Positions 10,441 through 25,300 of a stretch of DNA of 64,000 nt are shown piece by piece. A program made the translations under genes and the position numbers. This DNA comes from Deroplatys truncata (taxonomy: Eukaryota > Arthropoda > Insecta > Mantodea > Mantidae), in assembly GCA_030765065.1 (NCBI GenBank), contig CM060989.1, positions 61,084,001 to 61,148,000 of the forward strand. The letters run 5' to 3'. Each line of letters opens with the position of its first letter. Positions within the stretch are counted from its first letter, which is position 1. Below the pieces are notes generated by a model, which saw only the letters and a list, made by a program, of their open reading frames with translations, made no database searches and had not been told where the DNA came from.

Positions 10441-12196
10441 CCTGTGACTGGAGTCGATACCAAGGGAGTGACTGGAGTCGATACCCAGGGACTGACTGGA
10501 GACGAGACTAAGGGAGTGACTGGACGCGAGACCCAGGGGTGACTGGAGGTGAGACCAAGGGAGTGACTGGTTTCGAGACCAAGGGCGTGACTGAAGACGA
10601 GAGCAAGTGAGTAACTTGAGAGGAGACCAAGGGAGTGACTGGAAACGCGACCAAGGGAGTGACTGGAGCGACACCAGGATAGTGACTGAGACGAGACCAA
10701 GGGAGTGACTGGAGCGACATCAAGGGCGTTACTGGAGACGAGACCAAGGGAGTGACTGGTGACGAGACCAAGGGAGTGACTGGTGACGAGACCAAGGGAG
10801 TGACTGGAGGCGAGACCAAGGGAGTGACTGGAGTCGATACCCAGGGAGTGACTGGAGCGACATCAAGGGAATGACTGGACACGAGACCACGGGAGTGACT
10901 GGAGGCGAGACCAAGGGAGTGATGGACGCGAGACCAAGGGAGTGACCGGAGACGAGACCAAGGGAGTGACTGGAGCGACACCAAGGAAGTGACTGGAGGC
11001 GAGACCAAGGGAGTAACTGGAGACGAGACAAAGGGACTGACTGGAGCGACACCAAGGGAGTGACTAAAGGCGAGACCAAGGGACTGACTGGAGGCGAGAC
11101 CAAGGGAGTGAATGGTATCAATACCAAGGGAGTGACTGGAAGCGAGACCAAGGGAGTGACTGGAGACGAGAAAAGGGAGTGACTGGACGCGAGACCAAGG
11201 GAGTGACTGGATAAAAGACCAAGGCAGTGACTGTAGACGAGACCAAGGGAGTACTGGAGGAGAGACCAAGGGAGTGACTGGAAACGAGACCAAGGGAGTG
11301 ACTGGTGACGAAACCAAGGGAGTGACTGGACGCGAGACCAAGGGAGCGACTGGAGTCGATACCATGGGAGTGACAGGAGGCGAGACCAAGGGAGTGACTG
11401 GACGCGAGAACAAGGGTATAAACAGGAGGCGAGACAAAGGGAGTGACTGGAGGCTATACCAAGGGAGTGACTGGTTTTGAGACCAAGGGAGTGACTGGAG
11501 ACGAGACCAAGGGAGTGGCTGGTTACGAGACCAAGGGAGTGACGAGAGGAGACCAAGGGAGTGACTGGTGACGAGACCAAGGGAGTGACCGGTGACGAGA
11601 CCAAGGGAGTGACGACGCGAGACCAAGGGAGTGACTGAACGCGAGACCAAGAGAGTGACTGGAGACGAGACCGAGGGAGTGCCTGGAGTCGATGCCAAAG
11701 GAGTGACTAGAGTCGATACCCAGGGAGTGACTAGAGACGAGACAAAGGGAGTGACTAGAGCGACACCAAGGGAGTTACTGGAGGAGAGACCAATGGAATG
11801 ACAGGAGGCGAGACCAAGGAAGCGACTGGACGCGAGACCAAGGAAGTGACTGGAGAAGAGACCAAGGGAGTGACTGGACGCGAGACCAAGGGAGTGACTG
11901 GAGACGAGACCGAGGGAGTGACTGGAGACGAGACCAAGGGAGTGACTGGACGCGAGACCAAGGAAGTGATTGGAGACGAGACCAAGGGAGTGACTGGAGG
12001 CGAAACCAAGGGAGTGACTGGAGGCGAGACCAAGGAAGTGACTGGAGTCGATACCAAAAGAGTGACTGGAGTCGATAACCAGGGAGTGACTGGAGACGAG
12101 ACAAAGGGAGTGACTGGAGCGACACCAAGGGAGATACTGGAGACGAGATCAAGGGAGTGACTGGAGCTACACCAAGGGAGTGACTGGAGGAGACAC

Positions 12197-15100
12197 CAAG
12201 GGACGGACTGGACACGAGACCAAGGGAGTGACTGGACACGAGACCAAGGGAGTGACTGGACACGATACCAAGGGAGTGACTGGAGGCAAGAACACGGGAG
12301 TGACAGGAAGCGAGACCAAGGGAGTGACTGGTGTCAATACCAAGGGAGTGACTGGTGTCAATACCAAGGGAGTGACAGGAACCGGGACCAAGGGAGTGAC
12401 TGGAATCGATACCAAGGGAGTGACAGGAGGCGAGACCAAGGGGGTGACTGGTTTCGAGACCAACGGAGTGACTGGAGGAGAGACTAAAGGAGTGACTGGA
12501 GTCGATACACAGGGAGTGACTGGATGCGAGAACAAGGGTATTGACAGGAGGCGAGACAAAGGGAGTGACTGGAGGCTATACCAAGGGAGTGACTGATTTT
12601 GAGACTAAGGGAGTGACTGGAGGCGATACAAAGGGAGTGAGTGGAAGCGAGACCAAGGGAGTGACTGGAGGCGAGACCAAGGGAGTGACTGGATGCGAGA
12701 CCAAGGGAGTGACTGGAGGCGAGACCAAGAGAGTGACTGGAGACGAGACCGAGGAAGTGACTGGACACGAGACCAAGGGAGTGACTGGAAACGAGACCGA
12801 GGAAGTGACTGGAGGCGAGACCAAGGGAGTGACTGGAGTCGATACCCAGGGAGTGACTGGAGACGAGACCGAGGGAGTGACTGGAGACGAGACCAAGGGA
12901 GTGACTGGTGACGAGACCAAGGGAGTGACTGGAGTCGATACCCAGGGAGTGACTGGAGACGAGACCAAGGGAGTGACTGGAGTCGATACCATGGGAGTGA
13001 CAGGAGGCGAGACCAAGGGAGTGACTGGTGACGAGACCAAGGGATTGACTGGAGGCTATACCAAGGGAGTGACTGGTTTTGAGACCAAGGGAGTGACTGG
13101 AGAGGAGACCAAGGGAGTGACTGGAGAGGAGACTAAGGGAGTGACTGGAGTCGATATCAAGGGAGAGACTGGAGTCGATAACAAGGGAGTGACTGGCTTC
13201 AATACCAAGGGAGTGACTGGAAGCGAGACCCCGGGAGTGACTGGAGTCGATATCATGGGAGTGACTGGAGACGATACCATGGGAGTGACTGGAGTCGATA
13301 ACAAGGGAGTGACTGGAGAGGAGGCCAAGGGAGTGACTGTTGTCGAGACCAAGGGAGTGACTGGACGAGAGACCAAGGGAGTGACTAGAGACGAGACAAA
13401 GGGAGTGACTGGAGCGACACCAAGGGAGTGACTGGAGGAGAGACCAAGGGAGTGACTGGATACGAGACCAAGGGAGTGACTGTAGTCGATACCATGGGAG
13501 TGACTGGAGACGATACCATGGGAGTGACTGGAGAGGAGACCAAGGGAGTGACTGGTGACGAGACCAAGGGAGTGACTGGACGCTAGACCAAGGGAGTGAC
13601 TGGAGTCGATACCATGGGAGTGACAGGAGGCGAGACCAAGGGAGTGACTGGACGCGAGACCAAGGGAGTGACTGGATGCGAGAACGAGGGTATTGACTGG
13701 AGGCTATACCAAGAGTGTGACTGGTTTTGAGACCAAGGGAGTGACTGGAGGCGAGACCAAGAGAGTGACTGGGGAGTAGAGCAAGGGAGTGACTGGATAC
13801 GAGACCAAGGGAGTGACTGGAGAGGAGACCAACGGAGTGACTGGAGTCGATACCAAGGGAGTGACCGGAGTCGATACCAAGGGAGAGACTGGAGTCGATA
13901 ACAAGAGTGACTGGTTTCAATACCGAGGGAGTGACTGGAAGCGAGACCAAGGGAGTGACTGGAATCGATACCAAGGGAGTGACAGGAGGCGAGACAAAGG
14001 GAGTGACTGGAGACGAGACCGAGGGAGTGACTGGAGGCGAGAACAAGGGAGTGATTGGAGGCGAGACCAAGGGAGTGACTGGAGGCGAGACCAAGGGAGT
14101 GACTGGAGGCGAGACCAAGGGACGGACTGGACACGAGACCAAGGGAGTGACTGGACACGAGACCAAGGGAGTGACTGGACACGATACCAAGGGAGTGACT
14201 GGAGGCAAGAACACGGGAGTGACAGGAAGCGAGACCAAGGGAGTGACTGGTGTCAATACCAAGGGAGTGACAGGAACCGGGACCAAGGGAGTGACTGGAA
14301 TCGATACCAAGGGAGTGACAGGAGGCGAGACCAAGGGGGTGACTGGTTTCGAGACCAACGGAGTGACTGGAGGAGAGACTAAAGGAGTGACTGGAGTCGA
14401 TACACAGGGAGTGACTGGATGCGAGAACAAGGGTATTGACAGGAGGCGAGACAAAGGGAGTGACTGGAGGCTATACCAAGGGAGTGACTGATTTTGAGAC
14501 TAAGGGAGTGACTGGAGGCGATACAAAGGGAGTGAGTGGAAGCGAGACCAAGGGAGTGACTGGAGGCGAGACCAAGGGAGTGACTGGATGCGAGACCAAG
14601 GGAGTGACTGGAGGCGAGACCAAGAGAGTGACTGGAGACGAGACCGAGGAAGTGACTGGACACGAGACCAAGGGAGTGACTGGAAACGAGACCGAGGAAG
14701 TGACTGGAGGCGAGACCAAGGGAGTGACTGGAGTCGATACCCAGGGAGTGACTGGAGACGAGACCGAGGGAGTGACTGGAGACGAGACCAAGGGAGTGAC
14801 TGGTGACAAGACCAAGGGAGTGACTGGAGTCGATACCCAGGGAGTGACTGGAGACGAGACCAAGGGAGTGACTGGAGTCGATACCATGGGAGTGACAGGA
14901 GGCGAGACCAAGGGAGTGACTGGTGACGAGACCAAGGGATTGACTGGAGGCTATACCAAGGGAGTGACTGGTTTTGAGACCAAGGGAGTGACTGGAGAGG
15001 AGACCAAGGGAGTGACTGGAGAGGAGACTAAGGGAGTGACTGGAGTCGATATCAAGGGAGAGACTGGAGTCGATAACAAGGGAGTGACTGGCTTCAATAC

Positions 15101-16034
15101 CAAGGGAGTGACTGGAAGCGAGACCCCGGGAGTGACTGGAGTCGATATCATGGGAGTGACTGGAGACGATACCATGGGAGTGACTGGAGTCGATAACAAG
15201 GGAGTGACTGGAGAGGAGGCCAAGGGAGTGACTGTTGTCGAGACCAAGGGAGTGACTGGACGAGAGACCAAGGGAGTGACTAGAGACGAGACAAAGGGAG
15301 TGACTGGAGCGACACCAAGGGAGTGACTGGAGGAGAGACCAAGGGAGTGACTGGATACGAGACCAAGGGAGTGACTGTAGTCGATACCATGGGAGTGACT
15401 GGAGACGATACCATGGGAGTGACTGGAGAGGAGACCAAGGGAGTGACTGGTGACGAGACCAAGGGAGTGACTGGACGCTAGACCAAGGGAGTGACTGGAG
15501 TCGATACCATGGGAGTGACAGGAGGCGAGACCAAGGGAGTGACTGGACGCGAGACCAAGGGAGTGACTGGATGCGAGAACGAGGGTATTGACAGGAGGCG
15601 AGACAAAGGGAGTGACAGGAGGCTATACCAAGAGTGTGACTGGTTTTGAGACCAAGGGAGTGACTGGAGGCGAGACCAAGAGAGTGACTGGGGAGTAGAG
15701 CAAGGGAGTGACTGGATACGAGACCAAGGGAGTGACTGGAGAGGAGACCAACGGAGTGACTGGAGTCGATACCAAGGGAGTGACCGGAGTCGATACCAAG
15801 GGAGAGACTGGAGTCGATAACAAGAGTGACTGGTTTCAATACCGAGGGAGTGACTGGAAGCGAGACCAAGGGAGTGACTGGAATCGATACCAAGGGAGTG
15901 ACAGGAGGCGAGACAAAGGGAGTGACTGGAGACGAAACCGAGGGAGTGACTGGAGGCGAGAACAAGGGAGTGATTGGAGGCGAGACCAAGGGAGTGACTG
16001 GAGGCGAGACCAAGGGAGTGACTGGAGGCGAGAC
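12197..16034. repeat. Tandem pair of 1.92-kb segmental duplications inside the array
   Basis: 12197-14115 and 14116-16034 are direct copies of a segment close to 80 units long. The word GGACGGACTG appears at 12201 and 14120 (offset 1,919). The interval 12541-13431 matches 14436-15326 (offset 1,895) with one amino-acid difference over 296 codons in the shared frame. The offset returns to 1,919 by 13704/15623. The 24-base changes in offset show single-unit loss and gain after the duplication. Confidence 0.9.
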
Positions 16035-16390
16035 CAAGGGAGTGACTGGAGTCGATACCAAGGGAGTGACTGGAGTCGATACCCAGGGAGTGACGGGAGA
16101 CGAGACAAAGGGAGTGACTGGAGCGACAATAAGGGAGTGACTGGACGCGAGACCAAGGGAGTGACCGGAGACGAGACCAAGGGAGTGACAGGAGCGACAC
16201 CAAGGGAGTGACTGGAGGAGAGACCAAGGGAGTGACAGGAGGCGAGACAAAGGGAGTGACTGGAGACGAGACCGAGGGAGTGACCGGAGTCGATACCAAA
16301 GTAGTGAGTGGAGTCGATACCAAGGGAGTGACAGGAGGCGAGACCAAGGGAGTGACTACAAGGGAGTGACAGGAAGCGAGACAAAGGGAG

Positions 16391-19300
16391 TTACTGGAGG
16401 CGATACAAAGGGAGTGACTGGAGGCGAGACAAATGAGTGACAAGAGGCGAGACAAAGGGAGTGACAGGAGGTGAGACCAAGGGTGTGACTGGAGACGAGA
16501 CCAAGGGGGTGATTGGAGAGGAGTCCAAGGGAGTGACCGGAGGCGAGACCAAGGGAGTGACTGGAGAGGAGATCAAGGGAGTGACTGGAGACGGGACCAA
16601 GGGAGTGACAGGAGGCGAAACAAAGGGAGTGACTGGAGGCGAGACAAAGGGCGTGACTGAACGCGAGACAAAGGGAGTGACAGGAGGCGAGACAAAGGGA
16701 GTGACTGGAGGCGAGACCAAGAGAGTGCCTCGTTTCGAGACCAAGGGAGTGACTGCAAGCGAGACCAAGGGAGTTACTGGAGGCGAGACCAAGGGAGTGA
16801 CTGGAGGCGAGACTAAGAGAGTGACTGCAAGCGAGACCAAGGGAGTGACTGGAGAAAGACCAAGAGAGTGACTGGAGACGAGACCAAGGGAGTGACCGGA
16901 GTCGATACCAAGGTAGTGAGTGGAGTCGATACCAAGGGAGTGACAGGAGGCGAGACCAAGGGAGTGACTGCTGCGAGACCAAGGATGTGACTGGAGACGA
17001 GACCAAGGGAGTGACTGGAGAGGAGTCCAAGGGGGTGACCGGAGGCGAGAAAAAGGGAGTGACTGGAGACGAGACCAAGGGAGTGACTGGAGGCGGGACC
17101 AATGGAGTGACTGGAGTCGAGACCATTAGAGTGTCTTGAGGCGAGACCAAGGGAGTGACAGGAGGTGCGCCAAAGGTAGTGACTGGAGGCGAACAAAGTG
17201 AGTGACTTTAGACGAGACCAAGGGAGTGACTGGAGGCAAGACCAAGAGAATGATTGGAGGCGAGTCCAAGGGAGTGACTGGAGGCGTGACAAAGGGAGTG
17301 ACTGGAGACGAGGCCAAGGGAGTGACAGGAGGCGAGACAAAGGGAGTGACTGGAGACGAGACCAAGGGAGTGACTGGAGCGAGACCAGGAGAGTGACTGG
17401 AGGCGAGACCAAGAGAGTGACTGGAGGCGAGACCAAGCGAGTGACTGCAGGTGAGACCAAGGGAGTGACTGCAAGCGAGACCAAGGGAGTGACTGGGTGT
17501 GAGACAAGGGAGTGACTGGAGTCGATACCAAGAAAGTGACTGGAGTCGAGACCAAGAGAGTCTTGAGGCGAGACCAAGGGAGTGACAGGAGGTGCGCCAA
17601 AGGGCGTGACTGGAGGCGAGAAAAAGGGAGTGGCTGGAGGCGAGACCAAGAGAGTGACTGGTTTCGAGACCAAGGGAGTGACTGCAAGCGAGACCAAGGG
17701 AGTGACTGGAGGCGAGACCAAGGGATTGACTGGAGGCGAAACTAAGAGACTGACAGCAAGCGAGACCAAGGGAGTGACTGGAGAGAAGAACAAGGGAGTG
17801 ACTGGAGACAAGACCAAAGGAGTGACTGGAGACGAGACCAAGGGAGTGACCGGAGTCGATACCAAGGTAGTGACTGGAGTCGATACCAAGGTAGTGACTG
17901 GAGTCGATACCAAGGGAGTGACAGGAGGCGAGACCAAGGGAGTGACTGTTGCGAGAACAACGGAGCGACTGGAGGCGAGACCTAGGGAGTGCCTGGATGC
18001 GAAACCAAGGGAGCGATTGGAGGCGACACAAAGGCAGTGACTGTACGCGAGACCAAGTGAGTGACTGGAGGGATGACCAAGGGAGTGACTGGAGGCGAGA
18101 CCATGGGAGTGACAGGAGGCGAGACAAAAGGGAGTTTCTGGAGGCGACACCAAGAGAGTGACTGAAGGCGAGACCAAGAGAGTGACTGGAGGCGAGACAA
18201 AGGGAGTGACAGGAGGCGAGACAGAGGGATTGACTGGAGGCGTGGTCAAGGGAGTGACTGGAGGCGTGAATAAGGGAGTGACTGGAGACGAGACCAACGG
18301 AGTGACTGGAGAGGAGACCAAGGGAGTGTCTGCATACGAGACCAAGGTAGTGAGGAGTCGAAACCAAGGAAAAGACTGAAGTCGAAACCAAGGGAGGACT
18401 GGAGGCGAGACAAAGGGAGTGCCTGGAGCGACAAGGAGGTGCCTGGAGGTGATACCAAGGGAGTGACTGGAGGCGAGAGCAAGGGAATGACTGGAGACGA
18501 GACCAAGGGAGTGACTGGAGAAAGGACCAAGGGAGTGACTGGAGGCGAGACCAAGGGAGTGACTGGAGACGAGACTAAGTGAGTGAGTGGAGACGAGACA
18601 AAGGGGGTAATTAAAGGCGAGACCAAGGGAGTGAAAGAAGACTAGACAAAGGGAGTGACTAGTGTCAATAGCAAGGGAGTGACTGCAGGCGAGACCAAGA
18701 GAGTGACTGGTTTCGAGACCAAGGGAGTGACTGCAAGCGATACCAAGGGAGTGACTGGAGGCGAAACTAAGAGTGACTGCAAGCGAGACCAAGGGAGTGA
18801 CTGGAGAGAAGAATAATGGAGTGACTGGAGACAAGACCAAGGGAGTGACTGGAGACGAGACCAAGGGAGTGACCGGAGTCGATACCAAGGGAGTGACAGG
18901 AGGCGAGACCAAGGGAGTGACTGCTGCGAGAACAAGGGAGCGACTGGAGGCGAGACCTAGGGAGTGCCTGGAAGCGAAACCAAGGGAGCGATTGGAGGCG
19001 ACACAAAGAGAGTCACTGTACGCGAGACCAAGTGAGTGACTGGAAGCGTGACCAAGGGAGTGACTGGAGGCGAGATCATGGGAGTGACAGGAGGCGAGAC
19101 AATGGGAGTTTCTGGAGGGGACACCAAGAGAGTGACTGAAGGCGAGACTAAGAGAGTGACTGGAGGCGAGACAAAGGGAGTGACAGGAGGCGAGACAGAG
19201 GGATTGACTGGAGGCGTGGTCAAGGGAGTGACTGGAGGCGTGATCAAGGGAGTGACTGAGATGAGACCAAGGGAATGACTGGAGGCGTGATCAAGGGAGT

Positions 19301-22300
19301 GACTGAGATGAGACCAAGGGAGTGACTGGAGTCGAAACCAAGTCAAAGACTGAAGTCGAAACCAAGGGAGGACTGGAGGCGAGACAAAGGGAGTGCCTGG
19401 AGCGACACCGAGGTGACTGGAGGTGATACCAAGGGAGTGACTGTAGGCGAGAGCAAGGGAATGACTGGAGACGAGACCAAGGGAGTGACTGGAGACGGGA
19501 CCAAGGGAGTGACTGGAGACGAGACTAAGTGAGTGGAGACGAGACAAAGGGGGTAATTAAAGGCGAGACCAAGGGAGTGACAGGAAACTAGACAAAGGGA
19601 GTGACTAGTGTCAATAGCAAGGGAGTGACTGGAGTCGAGACCAAGAGTGTGACTGCAAGGGAGTGACTGGAGGCGAGAACCAGGGAGTGACTGGAGGCGA
19701 GAACCAGGGAGTGACCGGACGCGAGACCAAGTGTGTGACTGGAGGAGAGACCAAGTGTGTGACTGGAGGAGAGACCAAGGGAGTGACTGGAGACGAGACC
19801 AAGGGAGTGACTGGAGATGAGACCAAGGGAGTGACTGGAGGAGAGACCAAGGGAGTGACTGGAGACGAGACAAAGGGAGTGACTGGAGCGACACCAAGGG
19901 AGTTACTGGAGGAGAGACCAAGGGAGTGACGGGCAAGACCAAGGTAGTGACTGGAGACGATACCATGGGAGTGACTGGGGTCGATAACAAGGGAGTGACT
20001 GTTGTCAATACCAAGGGAGTGACTGGAAGCGAGACCAAGGTAGTGACTGGACGCGAGACCAAGTGAGTGACTGGAGGCGTGACCAAGGGAGCGACTGGGG
20101 ACGAGACCAAGGGAATGACTGGAGGCGAGACCAAGAGAGTGACTGGAGGTAAGACCATGGGTGTGGCAGGAAGCGAGACAAAGGGAGTGAGTGGAGGAGA
20201 GACAAAGGGAGTGACAGGAGGCGAGAATAAGGGAGCGACTGGAGGCGACAGAAAAGGGAGTGACTGTAAGCGAGACCAACGGTGTGATTGGAGACGAGAC
20301 CAACGGAATGACTGGAGGCGAGACCAAGAGAATGACTGGAGGCGAGACCATGGGAGTGACAGGAGGAGAGACAAAGGGAGTGACAGGAGGCGAGACCAAG
20401 GGAGTGACTGGAGGAGGTAAAAAGGGAGTGACTGGAAGCGAGACCAACGGTGTGACTTGAGACGAGACCAAGGGAGTGACTGGAGGCGATACAAAAGGAG
20501 TGATAAAGGCGTGGCTAAGGGAGTGACTGGGGGCAAGACCAAGGGAGTGACTGGAAGGCGAGACCAAAGGAGTGATTGGAGGCGAGACCAAGGGAGTGAC
20601 TGCAAGCGAGACCAAGAGAGTGACTGGAGGCGAGACCAAGGGAGTGACAGGAGGCGAGCCAAAGGGAGTGACTGGAGGCGAGGCAAAGGGAGTGACTGGA
20701 GACGAGACCAAGGGAGTGACTGGAGGCGAGACCAAGGGAGTGACAGGAAGCGAGACCAACGGAGTGACTGGAGACGAGACCAACGGAGTGACTGGAGGCG
20801 AGACCAAGGGAATGATCTGAGGCGAGACAAAAGGAGTGACTGGAGTCGATACCAAGGGAGTGACTGGAGTCGAGACCAAGAGAGTGACTTGAGGCGAGAC
20901 CAAGGGAGTGACCGGATGTGCGCCAAAGCGAGTGACTGGAGGCGAACAAAGTGAGTGACTTGAGACGAGACCAAGGGAGTGACTGGAGGCGAGACCAAGA
21001 GAGTGATTGGAGGCGAGTCCAAGGGAGTGACTGCAAGCGAGACCAAGAGAGTGACTGGAGGCGAGCCAAAGGGAGTGACTGGAGGTGAGACAAAGGGAGT
21101 GACTGGAGACGAGACCAAGGGAGTGACAGGAGGCTAGCCAAAGGGAGTGACTGGAGGCGAGACAAAGGGAGTGACTGGAGTCGAGACCAAGAGAGTGAGT
21201 GGAGGCGAGACCAAGGGAGTGACAGGAAGCGAGACAAAGGGAGTGACTGGAGGCGATACAAAGGGAGTGACTGGAGGCGAGACAAATGAGTGACAAGAGG
21301 CGAGACAAAGGGAGTGACAGGAGGTGAGACCAAGGGTGTGACTGGAGACGAGACCAAGGGGGTGATTGGAGAGGAGTCCAAGGGAGAGACCGGAGGCGAG
21401 ACCAAGGGAGTGACTGGAGAGGAGATCAAGGGAGTGACTGGAGACGGGACCAAGGGAGTGACAGGAGGCGAAACAAAGGGAGTGACTGGAGGCGAGACAA
21501 AGGGCGTGACTGAACGCGAGACAAAGGGAGTGACAGGAGGCGAGACAAAGGGAGTGACTGGAGGCGAGACCAAGAGAGTGCCTCGTTTCGAGACCAAGGG
21601 AGTGACTGCAAGCGAGACCAAGGGAGTTACTGGAGGCGAGACCAAGGGAGTGACTGGAGGCGAGACTAAGAGAGTGACTGCAAGCGAGACCAAGGGAGTG
21701 ACTGGAGAAAGACCAAGGGAGTGACTGGAGAGGAGTCCAAGGGGGTGACCGGAAGCGAGAAAAAGGGAGTGACTGGAGACGAGACCAAGGGAGTGACTGG
21801 AGGCGGGACCAATGGAGTGACTGGAGTCGAGACCAATAGAGTGTCTTGAGGCGAGACCAAGGGAGTGACAGGAGGTGCGCCAAAGGTAGTGACTGGAGGC
21901 GAACAAAGTGAGTTACTTGAGACGAGACCAAGGGAGTGACTGGAGGCAAGACCAAGAGAGTGATTGGAGGCGAGTCCAAGGGAGTGACTGCAAGCGAGAC
22001 CAAGAGAGTGACTGGAGGCGTGACAAAGGGAGTGACTGGAGACAAGACCAAGGGAGTGACAGGAGGCGAGACAAAGGGAGTGACTGGAGACGAGACCAAG
22101 GGAGTGACTGGAGGCGAGACCAAGAGAGTGACTGGAGGCGAGACCAAGAGAGTGACTGGAGGCGAGAACAACAGAGTGACTGGAGGCGAGACCAAGAGAG
22201 TGACTGCAGGCGAGACCAAGGGAGTGACTGCAAGCGAGACCAAGGGAGTGACAGGACGTGAGACAAAGGGAGTGACTGGAGGCTAGACAAAGGGAGTGAC

Positions 22301-25300
22301 AGGAGTCGAGAAAAAGGGAGTGAACGGAAGCGAGACCAAGGATGTGACTGGAGACGAGACCAAGGGAGTGACTGGAGAGGAGTCCAAGGGGGTGACCGGA
22401 GGCGAGAAAAAGGGAGTGACTGCAGACGAGACAAAGGGAGTGACTGGAGACGGGACCAATGGAGTGACAGGAGGCGAGACAACGGGAGTGACTGGAGGCG
22501 AGACAAAGGGCGTGACTGGAGGCGAGAAAAAGGGAGTGGCTGGAGGCGAGACCAAGAGAGTGACTGGTTTCGAGACCAAGGGAGTGACTGGAGGCGAGAC
22601 CAAGGGAGTGACTGGAGGCGAAACTAAGAGACTGACAGCAAGCGAGACCAAGGGAGTGACTGGAGAGAAGAACAAGGGAGTGACTGGAGACAAGACCAAA
22701 GGAGTGACTGGAGACGAGACCAAGGGAGTGACCGGAGTCGATACCAAGGTAGTGACTGGAGTCGATACCAAGGGAGTGACAGGAGGCGAGACCAAGGGAG
22801 TGACTGTTGCGAGAACAACGGAGCGACTGGAGGCGAGACCTAGGGAGTGCCTGGATGCGAAACCAAGGGAGCGATTGGAGGCGACACAAAGGCAGTGACT
22901 GTACGCGAGACCAAGTGAGTGACTGGAGGCGTGACCAAGGGAGTGACTGGAGGCGAGACCATGGGAGTGACAGGAGGCGAGACAAAGGGAGTTTCTGGAG
23001 GCGACACCAAGAGAGTGACTGAAGGCGAGACCAAGAGAGTGACTGGAGGCGAGACAAAGGGAGTGACAGGAGGCGAGACAGAGGGATTGACTGGAGGCGT
23101 GGTCAAGGGAGTGACTGGAGGCGTAATCAAGGGAGTGACTGGAGACGAGACCAACGGAGTGACTGGAGAGGAGACCAAGGGAGTGTCTGCATACGAGACC
23201 AAGGGAGTGAGGAGTCGAAACCAAGGAAAAGACTGAAGTCGAAACCAAAGGAGGACTGGAGGCGAGACAAAGGGAGTGCCTGGAGCGACAAGGAGGTGCC
23301 TGGAGGTGATACCAAGGGAGTGACTGGAGGCGAGAGCAAGGGAATGACTGGAGACGAGACCAAGGGAGTGACTGGAGAAAGGACCAAGGGAGTGACTGGA
23401 GGCGAGACCAAGGGAGTGACTGGAGACGAGACTAAGTGAGTGAGTGGAGACGAGACAAAGGGGGTAATTAAAGGCGAGACTAAGGGAGTGACAGGAGACT
23501 AGACAAAGGGAGTGACTAGTGTCAATAGCAAGGGAGTGACTGGAGGCGAGACCAAGAGAGTGACTGGTTTCGAGACCAAGGGAGTGACTGCAAGCGATAC
23601 CAAGGGAGTGACTGGAGGCGAAACTAAGAGAGTGACTGCAAGCGAGACCAAGGGAGTGACTGGAGAGAAGAATAATGGAGTGACTGGAGACAAGACCAAG
23701 GGAGTGACAGGAGGCGAGACCAAGGGAGTGACAGCTGCGAGAACAAGGGAGCGACGGGAGGCGAGAACCAGGGACTGACTGGAGGCGAGAACCAGGGAGT
23801 GACCGGACGCGAGACCAAGTGTGTGACTGGAGGAGAAACCAAGGGAGTGACTGGAGACGAGACCAAGGGAGTGACTGGAGATGAGACCAAGGGAGTGACT
23901 GGAGCGACAACAAGGGAGTGACTGGAGACGAGACAAAGGGAGTGACTGGAGCGACACCAAGGGAGTTACTGGAGGAGAGACCAAGGGAGTGACAGGCAAG
24001 ACCAAGGTAGTGACTGGGGTCGATAACAAGGGAGTGACTGGTGTCAATACCAAGGGAGTGACTGGAAGCGAGACCAAGGGAGTGACTGGACGCGAGACCA
24101 AGTGAGTGACTGGAGGCGTGACCAAGGGAGCGACTGGAGACGAGACCAAGGGAATGACTGGAGGCGAGACCAAGAGAGTGACTGGAGGTGAGACCATGGG
24201 AGTGGCAGGAAGCGAGACAAAGGGAGTGAGTGGAGGAGAGACAAAGGGAGTGACAGGAGGCGAGACAAAGGGAGTGACAGGAGGCGAGAATAAGGGAGTG
24301 ACTGGAGGCGACAGAACAGGGAGTGACTGTAAGCGAGACCAACGGTGTGACTGGAGACGAGACCAACGGAATGACTGGAGGCGAGACCAAGAGAATGACT
24401 GGAGGCGAGACCATGGGAGTGACAGGAGGAGAGACAAAGGGAGTGACAGGAGGCGAGACCAAGGGAGTGACTGTAGGCGGTAAAAAGGGAGTGACTGGAA
24501 GCGAGACCAACGGTGTGACTTGAGACGAGACCAAGGGAGTGACTGGAGGCGATACAAAAGGAGTGATAAAGGCGTGGCTAAGGGAGTGACTGGGGGCAAG
24601 ACCAAGGGAGTGACTGGAAGGCGAGACCAAAGGAGTGATTGGAGGCGAGACCAAGGGAGTGACTGCAAGCGAGACCAAGAGAGTGACTGGAGGCGAGACC
24701 AAGGGAGTGACAGGAGGCGAGCCAAAGGGAGTGACTGGAGGCGAGCCAAAGGGAGTGACTGGAGGCGAGGCAAAGGGAGTGACTGGAGACGAGACCAAGG
24801 GAGTGACTGGAGGCGAGACCAAGGGAGTGACTGGAAGCGAGACCAACGGAGTGACTGGAGACGAGACCAACGGAGTGACTGGAGGCGAGACCAAGGGAAT
24901 GATCTGAGGCGAGACAAAAGGAGTGACTGGAGTCGATACCAAGGGAGTGACTGGAGTCGAGACCAAGAGAGTGACTTGAGGCGAGACCAAGGGAGTGACA
25001 GGAGTAGAGACCAAGAGTGTAACTGCAAGGGAGTGACTGGAGGCGAGAACCAGGGAGTGACTGGAGGCGAGAACCAGGGAGTGACCGGACGCGAGACCAA
25101 GTGTGTGACTGGAGGCGAGACCAAGGGAGTGACTGGAAGCGAGATCAAGGGAGTGACTGGAAGCGAGATCAGGGAGTGACTGGATACGAGAACAAGGGAG
25201 TGACTGGAGGCGAGACCAAGGGAGTGACTGCAAGCGAGACCAAGGGAGTGACAGGAAGCGAGACAAAGGGAGTGAGTGAAAGCTAGACAAAGGGAGTGAC

